A stretch of 64,000 nucleotides of DNA, taken from NCBI GenBank assembly GCA_902798615.1, contig CADBXL010000013.1, positions 62,001-126,000 of the forward strand, written 5' to 3'. The notes beneath the pieces were generated by a model. That model did no database searches. It saw only the letters and a program-made list of their open reading frames with translations, and was not told where the DNA came from. Below are positions 9,574 through 16,706 of the stretch, one piece after another (within the stretch, counting starts at the first letter, position 1; each line of letters begins with the position of its first letter). This DNA is from an uncultured Bacteroidales bacterium. GTDB lineage: Bacteria > Bacteroidota > Bacteroidia > Bacteroidales > Bacteroidaceae. Position numbers and translations under genes: made by a program.

Positions 9574-11130
9574 CTAGCACAACGGCAACTTAATGATGAA
9601 CTTTGTTCCCTTGCCCAGTTCAGATTCCGCATGGATAGTACCCTTGTGAAGATCCACAATCTGCTTGACATAGGCAAGACCAAGTCCGAAGCCCTTTACA
9701 TCATGTCGGTTTCCGGTGTGAACACGATAGAATTTCTCGAAGATCTTCTTCAGGTTCTCCTTCTTGATACCAATACCATTATCGGCTATAGAGAGATATA
9801 CATGCGTGGCATCATTCCATGTACGAACATTCAGATGAATATCCACATCCTCTTTCTTGTATTTTACGGCATTGTCCATAAGATTGAACACCACATTCGT
9901 AAGATGCATCTCATCAACATATACCTTTGAACTCGTTGCAGCCAGACTACTATCAATCTTACCTCCTGAAGCCTCAACCTTGAGGGTGAATGTGTTGATA
10001 ACGCCCTCTACAAGCTCGTTGAGCTCAAGGTCGCGCTTCTTGAATGTAACCTTTTTATGGTCGAACATCGACATCTGCAAGACTTTCTCAACCTGGAAAC
10101 GCAAGCGCTTTGTCTCATCAACGATAACACCAGACAGATGCGAGAGCATAGTTGGCGACTTCGTTATGGTGTCATCCTTCAGCATCTGAGCTGCAAGTGA
10201 TATACTGGATATCGGAGTCTTGAACTCATGCGTCATGTTGTTGATGAAGTCGTTACGCATCTCAGAGAATCGCTTCTGACGGAAGATTACCACAATAGTG
10301 AAGATAAAAGTAATCAGCAGAACTCCCGTAAAGATAAGCGCCGGTATCATGAACTTCACGCTTGAGAAGATATAGCTCGACATATCAGGGAAGTGAATGT
10401 TCACAACGCCCATCTTCGAGTGTGGGTCATTGCGGAAAAGAACCTGCGTATAGGTATTCTCCTCACCTTCATCTGTATAGTCAGGACAACGGTAAACCTC
10501 TCGACCATCACTTGTATTGACCTTAAAATGATACGGAATGGAGATTCCATTGTTTAGAAGCTCTGCTCGAATATCCTGATCGAGCATTTTGAAGTTTATC
10601 CTCTCCTTCAATGGCTTGTCAGATGCAGTATAGAGAATGTTATATACCACCTCATCAAGCAACGCTCTCTGATAGACATATCTGTTTCGGATAATCTCCT
10701 GCATTGACTTTGCTGCCTCAGAAATTGAGCTTTCCTTATCAGAATGGAGTATCATAGCCTTTGGCACCTTTGAAGGCTTCAAGGTTATGGTCTTCAACTC
10801 AAAGGATGAGTATATCGTACCATCTTCTCCTGCCACCGCATATTGATGCGACTGCTGAATACCAGCGTTCAACTTACCGCCTACACTTGACACAGAATCA
10901 AACTTGATAGCGCGACGCTCTGTGGCATTAACATCCTTCTCCAAGTATCTGAGCGTCTCATTCATCTCGAGATTACGTGAAGCCTGATACAAGGCTCGGT
11001 TGACAGATTCATTGAATTGCTCTCGCTTCATCTTAGTCATCTCCTCGATATAGGAAATCTGCAAGTACAGAAGACCTACGAATGAGAGTCCCATGACAAC
11101 GGCAACGAGCCATATAGTTGATTTCTTCAT
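9574..11130 (-). CDS. rprX: Sensor histidine kinase, RprX-like
   Basis: The 518-residue inner-membrane kinase has a TM segment at about 5-24, a periplasmic sensor region of roughly 235 residues, a second TM at about 260-284, then the phospho-acceptor H301 in NMTHEFKTPIS, an N box near 412-420 (NVVFNLMDN), G1 at 450-454 (DNGIG) and G2 at 480-484 (GFGLG). No HAMP domain is visible between TM2 and the kinase core, which is usual for this group. It is the first gene of the operon with the RprY-like regulator. The leader contains a strong hairpin (11185-11213). Confidence 0.85.
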   Translation of the reverse strand: MKKSTIWLVAVVMGLSFVGLLYLQISYIEEMTKMKREQFNESVNRALYQASRNLEMNETLRYLEKDVNATERRAIKFDSVSSVGGKLNAGIQQSHQYAVAGEDGTIYSSFELKTITLKPSKVPKAMILHSDKESSISEAAKSMQEIIRNRYVYQRALLDEVVYNILYTASDKPLKERINFKMLDQDIRAELLNNGISIPYHFKVNTSDGREVYRCPDYTDEGEENTYTQVLFRNDPHSKMGVVNIHFPDMSSYIFSSVKFMIPALIFTGVLLITFIFTIVVIFRQKRFSEMRNDFINNMTHEFKTPISSISLAAQMLKDDTITKSPTMLSHLSGVIVDETKRLRFQVEKVLQMSMFDHKKVTFKKRDLELNELVEGVINTFTLKVEASGGKIDSSLAATSSKVYVDEMHLTNVVFNLMDNAVKYKKEDVDIHLNVRTWNDATHVYLSIADNGIGIKKENLKKIFEKFYRVHTGNRHDVKGFGLGLAYVKQIVDLHKGTIHAESELGKGTKFIIKLPLC

Positions 11131-11184
11131 CTATTCTTTCTAATTTTTTGACAACGTGCGAAGCATCCTCGCATGAATGGAAAA

Positions 11185-11213
11185 GTGCGTGTCAGCCCTA
11201 AAGGCTGGCGCAC
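11185..11213 (-). promoter_or_regulatory. Hairpin in the leader of the rprX-like gene
   Basis: GTGCG and CAGCC pair with GGCTG and CGCAC around a 5-nt loop, between the proposed -7 box (11234-11241) and the start codon (11130). No T tract follows on the minus strand, so it is more likely an mRNA leader structure than a terminator. Confidence 0.5.
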
Positions 11214-11233
11214 GTTCTTTGATTTCTCGAATG

Positions 11234-11241
11234 CAAAAATA
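11234..11241 (-). promoter_or_regulatory. -7 box of the rprXY-like operon
   Basis: TATTTTTG on the minus strand matches TAnnTTTG. The -33 element is not clear. It gives a leader of about 95 nt. Confidence 0.45.
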
Positions 11242-11463
11242 CTAAGATTTCCGAAACAAGAGAACTAAATGTTAATTTTTATCGTCTATTTTTAGCGTTA
11301 TTAACATAAATATTTATCTATATTTTATTATTCGCAATTATATTTTTACCATAAAAGCAAAAATTAAAGGTAAAATGCGCAAATACACTTTTCACCTTTT
11401 TATTTTACACTCTCTACTTATTGTCCCAGCACAAGAAAGGGTAGGTTTATTATTACCTCCACC

Positions 11464-11590
11464 TTCGCACTCACTCCGCTATGAATCCGCTAATAATTCG
11501 CTATAAACACAAGGGATTTGTGCGTTTGGGGCTTTTGAAACGGAGGCAGTGTTGAGGCATATCGGAGGTACGACGAAGGCAATTCGGGGC
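11464..11590. repeat. 11-bp-step array, island A
   Basis: In a 910-bp gap with no gene (11131-12040), TTCGC, TCCGC, TCCGC, TTCGC start at 11464, 11475, 11486 and 11497. After a hinge of about 40 bp, CGGAGG, TTGAGG, CGGAGG, CGAAGG and CGGGGC start at 11541, 11552, 11563, 11574 and 11585. Every step is 11 bp and the right-arm word is roughly complementary to the left-arm word. The bases between words are not conserved. Stops interrupt all frames, and an 11-bp step is not a codon multiple. Confidence 0.75.
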
Positions 11591-11606
11591 GAAAATCACG
11601 ACTTTT

Positions 11607-12008
11607 ACCTATCTTCACCTACCCTAGGTTAGATAGGTAGGTTTGACAATATGCACATAACTTACAGATATACAAGCAGATACCTTGTTCCCTCCCTCAC
11701 ATACCTACCTACCCAAGGTAGGTAAGTGTATGTAATCTCGATATGAAAAATAGCACAGTAATTGTTAGGAATATATATATATAATAATGATATAATTTTT
11801 ATTCTACTTCTATATACTCACATACCTACCTTGGGTAGGTAGGTATGTATAGCTGAAACAATGATGATATGGCTGTGTTATGTTTCGCGCAAAGCATGTA
11901 ACAGGTTCATACTCAACATATTGAACAGAACAAGTACTATTCTCTCTCCGTGGAATACCGGCTTAAAATGACACCTACCTTACCTACCATGAGGATAGGT
12001 AAGATAGG
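11607..12008. repeat. Palindrome block of island A, word TACCTACC
   Basis: Four palindromes built from ACCTACC/GGTAGGT lie at about 11607-11642, 11699-11732, 11821-11847 and 11973-12008. The second and third are the best: both have CATACCTACC facing GGTAGGTA...ATG around a CCCAAGG or TTGGG centre. They are separated by AT-rich sequence including a TATATATATATA run near 11772. No coding capacity is seen. Confidence 0.75.
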
Positions 12009-12040
12009 GATGTTACTTTACACTTTCCACTTTACCCTTA

Positions 12041-12820
12041 TTATTTCTTCATGCCAGCTACAACCTTATTTATAAAAGTTGAAAAATCGTTTGTCAAAGA
12101 AGCATTTGTCTTCTTATAGCTTGCGAAGAATGGCTTTTTCTCAATAGCATTAAGAGTCTGCACATCCTTAAGGTCAACCTTCCCTACCAAAGCGGTCAGG
12201 ACAAGCGTGTTCATATTTTTCTCCATGAAAGAGAACATACCATCCATCATCTTTGCCATCATCTCCATCTGATCAGCAGGTATGCCCTCTGGCATATGAT
12301 CTGCAGCAATGCCTTTAGCACAATTCATAGATGCCTTCATGATTCCTTCCATATTATTAATCTCCAGCCAATGGAGAATTTCCTTCTTCAACTGTGGATC
12401 ACAATTTGGCTCCTTCAAATCCTCTGGTGTTCCGCCTGTCATAAGAGCCTGCATCTGAGGCATTAAAGACTGCATAGCTTCCTGTCCCTGACTTGAAATC
12501 GCAGCAGCAATGGCCTTCTTCTGAATAGCCTGTACCTCTGGTTGCATGAAGAAAGAAATCATATCACCAAATTCCTTCTCTGACATATTCTTACGGTAGT
12601 GTCCTGCCAACCACTCCACAACATCAGTCTTGAACTGTCCCTGGATATAACCGGCATTAACATTTGGCATCTGCGACATCTGCTCAAACGACTTTGTATA
12701 AAGCCCCATAGCATCGCTATTCATGAGTTTCATAAGTCCGTCAGTATAGTTATCAGCACTAACGGTTGTGAACTGCATAAAAAGAGCAGCAATAAACGAT
12801 AGAATAAATCTTGTTCTCAT
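12041..12820 (-). CDS. Secreted DUF2059-like protein
   Basis: The 259-residue product opens with a signal peptide (MRTRFILSFIAALFMQF..., cleavage near VSA). The rest is predicted helical and methionine-rich, with a segment MSEKEFGDMISFFMQPEVQAI resembling the DUF2059 pattern in which helices carry a conserved FF/FY-x-P stretch. The family assignment is tentative and the function unknown. It follows the hydrolase gene on the same strand after 129 bp containing a hairpin, so it may be the last gene of the SPFH operon or have its own promoter. Confidence 0.6.
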   Translation of the reverse strand: MRTRFILSFIAALFMQFTTVSADNYTDGLMKLMNSDAMGLYTKSFEQMSQMPNVNAGYIQGQFKTDVVEWLAGHYRKNMSEKEFGDMISFFMQPEVQAIQKKAIAAAISSQGQEAMQSLMPQMQALMTGGTPEDLKEPNCDPQLKKEILHWLEINNMEGIMKASMNCAKGIAADHMPEGIPADQMEMMAKMMDGMFSFMEKNMNTLVLTALVGKVDLKDVQTLNAIEKKPFFASYKKTNASLTNDFSTFINKVVAGMKK

Positions 12821-12901
12821 AATTTTTTAGGTTTTAAGTTTTATAAGTTTATAAAAAGTTATCTCTTTTATTAAAGACGTGAATAATTCGGAAAGGTTTA
12901 G

Positions 12902-12946
12902 TCCGCAACCGAAAGGACTTGCGGAGCGTATGAGACTTAGCGAATA
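12902..12946. repeat. Hairpin repeat in the gap before the DUF2059-like gene
   Basis: TCCGCAA at 12902 pairs with TTGCGGA at 12919, and the right half (12917-12946) is a diverged copy of the ACTTGCGxAGC...GAGCTTxGCGAAT element seen at about 30207 and 32214. Confidence 0.5.
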
Positions 12947-12949
12947 AAA

Positions 12950-14230
12950 CTATTGTTGCCTAATCCAATCAATCATCACATCAAGCACCTCTGGAGATAT
13001 CGTTTCTTCTATCTCCGAATATTCCGTAGGGGAACCAGTCTTACAATGTTGAAACAAATGATTCAAGCCATCAAAGGCGACAACTTTATGTTTACAATTT
13101 GTCAGTCCTTTTTCTAACACACCAAGATTATAGGTTGGCTCAACTTGCAAATCAAGCTTTCCGTTAATAGCAAGAACAGGACATTTAATCTTAGCCAAAG
13201 AATTACTCATATCAATTGACAAAGAAGTACAGATATAAGGAACCAACGGCTGAGACATTACAGCCTGGAGATTGGTCTTTAGCTCCATTGGCAAGGATTC
13301 TGGGATATCAAAACCCTTTGGCTGCCTGCTATTTGCCATTTCGTCGAACATCTTTCCAAGCACATCGCAATAAGTAATCAGCACTTCATCCGAGTGCCCC
13401 ATACTCTTCAGAATCATCTTATTCTGCAAGAGGAGATTCTCTTTTCCAGAGCCACCAACTCCCGCCATAGAAACTACAAAATCAACCTTGCCCTCAGCAG
13501 CAAGCATCAAGGCTATAGTACCTCCGTCACTATGCCCAAGCACCCCTACATTATCAAATCTGCCACGAAGAAGATTGATAGCAGCAAAGGCATCTTCCTT
13601 AAAGTCATAAGTGGTGAATTTACCGAAATCCTTCGACTTATCTCCAAAGAAACGATCATCATAACGCAAAGTCGCAATACCCTTTCTTGCAAAAGCATCT
13701 GCAATAACAGCAAAAGGCTTATGCTCAAACAATTCCTCATCTCGATTCTGCTGTCCACTACCCGTAACCATCACAAGTACAGGCGTTTTCTTAGAGAAAC
13801 CAGCCGGAAGAGTCAAAGTACCATTAAGTTCGATATCGCCATTCTTGAATTTCACCTCCTCGGTAGTATAAGGAAAAGGCGCTACTGGAGTCTGAGGACG
13901 ATTGAGTTTTGCCTCTGTCAGATTCAGCGGAAAAGACATCCCCATTTGCTTGAACACGCCCTTAATCTCCTTGCCTTCGAGTCTTCCTTCATAGTTTCCT
14001 CCAATAGTCGGGATAGAGATCTTCACATCTCCATTCTCGCTACGTGTCCAGTCGGTCTTTATACCAACCGCCCCTTGACTTGGAGAATCCATCGTGCAAC
14101 CTTCCGAAGAGAAGTTGAACACAACAGGAAGTTTCGTTCCTGGCAAATTCAATTCGCCCTTCCATCTGCCCTCTTGTGCATTAGCCACAAGAGAGCAGAA
14201 CATTGATACAACAATTAATAGTTTCTTCAT
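12950..14230 (-). CDS. Secreted alpha/beta hydrolase (S33-like esterase/peptidase)
   Basis: A signal peptide (MKKLLIVVSMFCSLVANAQ) is followed by a beta-rich N-terminal domain (20-115) and an alpha/beta hydrolase domain. The likely triad is S234 in GHSDGG, D360 in INGKLDLQV and H391 in FDGLNHLF. The oxyanion region VTGSGQQNRDE (155-165) is typical of a Bacteroidota group annotated as serine aminopeptidase or esterase. Its ATG overlaps the stop of the upstream Arc-like gene by 4 bp (ATGA at 14227-14230), so the two are translationally coupled. The substrate is unknown. Confidence 0.8.
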   Translation of the reverse strand: MKKLLIVVSMFCSLVANAQEGRWKGELNLPGTKLPVVFNFSSEGCTMDSPSQGAVGIKTDWTRSENGDVKISIPTIGGNYEGRLEGKEIKGVFKQMGMSFPLNLTEAKLNRPQTPVAPFPYTTEEVKFKNGDIELNGTLTLPAGFSKKTPVLVMVTGSGQQNRDEELFEHKPFAVIADAFARKGIATLRYDDRFFGDKSKDFGKFTTYDFKEDAFAAINLLRGRFDNVGVLGHSDGGTIALMLAAEGKVDFVVSMAGVGGSGKENLLLQNKMILKSMGHSDEVLITYCDVLGKMFDEMANSRQPKGFDIPESLPMELKTNLQAVMSQPLVPYICTSLSIDMSNSLAKIKCPVLAINGKLDLQVEPTYNLGVLEKGLTNCKHKVVAFDGLNHLFQHCKTGSPTEYSEIEETISPEVLDVMIDWIRQQ

Positions 14231-14421
14231 TTTTCGTTATCGATATTTTCTTGAGTTTCTTTCTTTTTCTTCTTTTTCATACGGCCAGACTTCTTCAAGG
14301 CCTCAGAGATAATCCACTGAAGCTGACCATTGGTAGAGCGGAACTCATCTGCCGCCCATGCCTCAATGGCATTCATCATTTCCTCATCAAGTCGGAGAAT
14401 AAAGTTCTTGGTCTTTGCCAT
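14227..14421 (-). CDS. Arc-like ribbon-helix-helix DNA-binding protein
   Basis: The 64-residue protein reads MAKTKNFILRLDEEMMNAIE at the start: the beta strand NFILRLD is followed by helix A and, after GQLQWIISEALKK, helix B, the pattern of Arc/MetJ repressors. The C terminus is very basic (KKKKKK) and then acidic. It sits inside the SPFH operon, and two TGATATCAC sites 11 bp apart overlap that operon's start point (16321-16340); Arc is known to bind half-sites 11 bp apart, so autoregulation is a reasonable inference. Confidence 0.8.
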   Translation of the reverse strand: MAKTKNFILRLDEEMMNAIEAWAADEFRSTNGQLQWIISEALKKSGRMKKKKKKETQENIDNEK

Positions 14422-14447
14422 GAAAGAAACAATTACAAATTACAATA

Positions 14448-14984
14448 TTACGATTTCCTTGCCCAAGTATACTGAAGTACAAAAAGAGCGACACTTACCA
14501 GTACAAGTATTGCAAAGTAAATCTTCCAAAAGAGAGTATTATTGCAAAAGAAATAAACGGAAATATATCCAAATCCTGCAACAAGCGTCCAAGCAGCCAT
14601 AAGAAAGCTCACGCGAGAAACATTATATTTCTCATTCCGCATCATTCTTGACACGAAAATAGGATTCATCTCATTCGCCCTACCCTTCTTTCTTGCCCAA
14701 GTATTACTCAAAACTCCCAATAAGATAGACCCAAAAGCGGCAAAAGCGCCCAAAGCAGCTCTTATCTTCATAGTCAAAGAGTCAGGTTCACAGGCAAATA
14801 ACAAGATAAGAGATATTGTCAGCAGAATCATAGAAAATGCCTTTATCACTCTCAATCGTGGTAAACTGCCATACATCTCAAACTTCAAAGATCTACCCAT
14901 AAGGAAGTCCAATTTGCCAGCAAGTATGAGAAAATCCACAACAAGCAGCAATACGATAGCCGACACAACGATAACTACAGTCAT
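14448..14984 (-). CDS. DUF3784 membrane protein with an internal duplication
   Basis: This is a 178-residue membrane protein with about six predicted helices. It looks like two DUF3784 units in tandem: the first half ends LSNTWARKK near residue 98 and the second half ends VLQYTWARKS, and each half has a (K/R)YNV or LPRLRVIKAF-like segment before a helix pair. The next upstream gene encodes a single unit of the same kind. Function unknown; in this operon it accompanies an SPFH protein, suggesting an envelope role. Confidence 0.7.
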   Translation of the reverse strand: MTVVIVVSAIVLLLVVDFLILAGKLDFLMGRSLKFEMYGSLPRLRVIKAFSMILLTISLILLFACEPDSLTMKIRAALGAFAAFGSILLGVLSNTWARKKGRANEMNPIFVSRMMRNEKYNVSRVSFLMAAWTLVAGFGYISVYFFCNNTLFWKIYFAILVLVSVALFVLQYTWARKS

Positions 14985-15010
14985 AATCTCAAGCAGTTAA
15001 ATATCAAGAA

Positions 15011-15307
15011 TCACCTATTCTTTGCCCAAGTATATTGAAGGACAACGAGAATGGCTGCAATGAAAACAAACACGCCACCCAAAATCTGAACAAGTCTTAC
15101 GTTTTGCATAAAGACTGCGAACGAAACGAAACACATGGAGCCGGAAAACATCATGAAAGCGTGTAACAATCGAATTCGCTTCACGTTATATCTTTCTGCA
15201 CCAGGTCTGTTCAGAGGCTTAACAAAACGGTCGCCCTTGCCAATGAGGATAAATATCCCCACAGCAAGGAATAAAACCGCAAAGATTGAAGTCATAACAA
15301 TTTCCAT
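15011..15307 (-). CDS. DUF3784 small membrane protein
   Basis: A 98-residue protein with three predicted helices (about 6-23, 48-66, 72-91) and a basic loop GAERYNVKRIRLLHAF between the first two. It ends VVLQYTWAKNR, nearly the same as the end of the downstream 178-residue protein (VLQYTWARKS). It lies 26 bp before that gene and 20 bp after the SPFH gene, all on the minus strand, so the genes form one operon. Confidence 0.75.
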   Translation of the reverse strand: MEIVMTSIFAVLFLAVGIFILIGKGDRFVKPLNRPGAERYNVKRIRLLHAFMMFSGSMCFVSFAVFMQNVRLVQILGGVFVFIAAILVVLQYTWAKNR

Positions 15308-15327
15308 ATTGTCAAAAAAGCAAGAAT

Positions 15328-16290
15328 TTAATGATTCAAAGTACCACTATTAATTACTGGCTGAGCAGGCTCATCAGCACAAAGAACCACGAGCAGATTG
15401 CTAACCATAGCTGCTTTCTTTTCCTCGTCAAGATCCACGATGTCCTCATCTGCAAGTTTGTCAAGGGCAAGCTTAACCATACTAACAGCACCATCAACAA
15501 TCTTCTCACGAGCAGTAATGATAGCTGCTGCCTGCTGACGACGAAGCATTACAGCCGCAATCTCAGGAGCGTATGCAAGATAGTTAATACGAGCCTCAAT
15601 CACCTCAAGACCAGCCATTTGAAGTCTTTCGTTGAGTTTTGCTGTAAGAACCTCGTTAACCTCGTTGCTACCATCGCGAAGAGTTATCTCCTTTGAGTTT
15701 GGATTCTCGTCATCATAGGCATACATTCCCGCAACCTCACGAAGGGCGGAATCACTCTGAACAGCCACAAAATGCTCAAATTTAGTCATACGAGCACCAG
15801 CAGCATTACCAATCTGGGCATTAGCAGAAACATCTGTATCAATATCGAAAATAGCCTTATATGTATCCTTGAGTCGCCAAACAAGAACAAGTCCGATAAG
15901 CACAGGATTACCAGCCTTATCATTCACCTTGATAGGATCAGCGTTAAGGTTACGAGCACGAAGGCTAACTTTCTTTGAACTCATAAGAGGATTAATCCAA
16001 TAGAAACCGTTCTTGCGGAAAGTACCGACATATTTGCCGAAAAACGTCATAACTTTTGCCTCATTAGGCTCAAGCATAGTAAAGCCGCAAGAGCAAAGTA
16101 TTGCCACAATGACAAATACCACAAACGCCACAAAGTCTATCGTACAATGACGACCTTTATCAGCATCAATAATACCTGATATCAAACAGAAAATCGCACA
16201 TCCCCAGAGGATTAGAGCGATAAGGCACATCAAAAAGCCATTGAGCGAACCTCCATAGAATTCAAACTCTTTTGTCTTGTTTTCTTCCAT
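15328..16290 (-). CDS. SPFH/band 7 domain membrane protein
   Basis: The 320-residue protein has two N-terminal membrane helices (about 18-41 and 50-72), then an SPFH domain starting at LEPNEAKVMTFFGKYVGTFR and a long helical region with LNERLQMAGLEVIEARI and APEIAAVMLRRQQAAAI, the usual flotillin/slipin features. Such proteins form ring-like membrane scaffolds. It is the first gene of the operon with the DUF3784 proteins, Arc-like regulator and hydrolase; its promoter (16345-16376) overlaps a probable repressor site. Confidence 0.85.
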   Translation of the reverse strand: MEENKTKEFEFYGGSLNGFLMCLIALILWGCAIFCLISGIIDADKGRHCTIDFVAFVVFVIVAILCSCGFTMLEPNEAKVMTFFGKYVGTFRKNGFYWINPLMSSKKVSLRARNLNADPIKVNDKAGNPVLIGLVLVWRLKDTYKAIFDIDTDVSANAQIGNAAGARMTKFEHFVAVQSDSALREVAGMYAYDDENPNSKEITLRDGSNEVNEVLTAKLNERLQMAGLEVIEARINYLAYAPEIAAVMLRRQQAAAIITAREKIVDGAVSMVKLALDKLADEDIVDLDEEKKAAMVSNLLVVLCADEPAQPVINSGTLNH

Positions 16291-16320
16291 AATAGTAATC
16301 TATTTTTTATAGTTGTAAAA

Positions 16321-16340
16321 TGATATCACTTTGATATCAC
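16321..16340. promoter_or_regulatory. Tandem TGATATCAC sites, candidate Arc-like operator
   Basis: TGATATCAC occurs at 16321 and again at 16332, each containing the palindrome GATATC, exactly 11 bp apart. They lie just downstream of the -7 box of the SPFH operon, over the expected transcription start, a classic repressor position. The 11-bp spacing equals that of the two half-sites of the Arc operator. Confidence 0.55.
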
Positions 16341-16344
16341 CTTG

Positions 16345-16376
16345 CAAAAGTATTTATTTTGCTTGAAAGCACCAAA
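16345..16376 (-). promoter_or_regulatory. Promoter of the SPFH operon
   Basis: TTTG, 20 bp, TACTTTTG on the minus strand: a full match to the Bacteroidota promoter pattern, 55 bp before the SPFH start codon. Confidence 0.75.
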
Positions 16377-16434
16377 TTTTCACAAAAGAATTAACAGTAG
16401 TTAACCATTGACGACGTTTCAACAAGGCTCTACC

Positions 16435-16562
16435 TCCGTTATGACAAGGAACCAAACTCGATGAAGGTCCGTTCTATGTCTTATATAGAATGGGAGGTTC
16501 ATCGAGTTTGGTTAGGAGGAACAAGGGAATTACTACGGACTTACAGAGGAGCTACAACGGAC
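16435..16562. repeat. 11-bp-step array, island B
   Basis: In the 416-bp divergent gap between the SPFH and lon genes, GGAN words start at 16493, 16515, 16526, 16537, 16548 and 16559 (the slot at 16504 holds a shifted CGAG). In the opposing arm, TCC or TCT starts at 16435, 16468 and 16479, also multiples of 11 apart. A perfect 16-bp inverted repeat (16450-16465 against 16498-16513) lies within the array with a 32-bp loop. Confidence 0.7.
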
Positions 16563-16675
16563 TTGCCTGCTGTTACGATTGGCCGAAGACTTGATTTTTC
16601 TAAAGACAACACACGTTTTTCACACTTCTTTACATTAAATAATGTGGAAAATGATGAAATATCATTTTTTTTTAG

Positions 16676-16683
16676 TAATTTTG
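16676..16683 (+). promoter_or_regulatory. -7 box of lon
   Basis: TAATTTTG lies 24 bp before the lon ATG. A small inverted repeat (AATGATGAAATATCATT) lies just upstream, where the -33 element would be; no clear TTG is found there, which may mean activator or alternative control. Confidence 0.5.
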
Positions 16684-16706
16684 TCGCCGATTTTTCAAGA
16701 CTATAA

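Noticed and set aside
11772..11785. TATATATA run in island A as a replication origin feature
   Set aside because: No DnaA boxes, no dnaA gene and no strand-bias switch are visible nearby.
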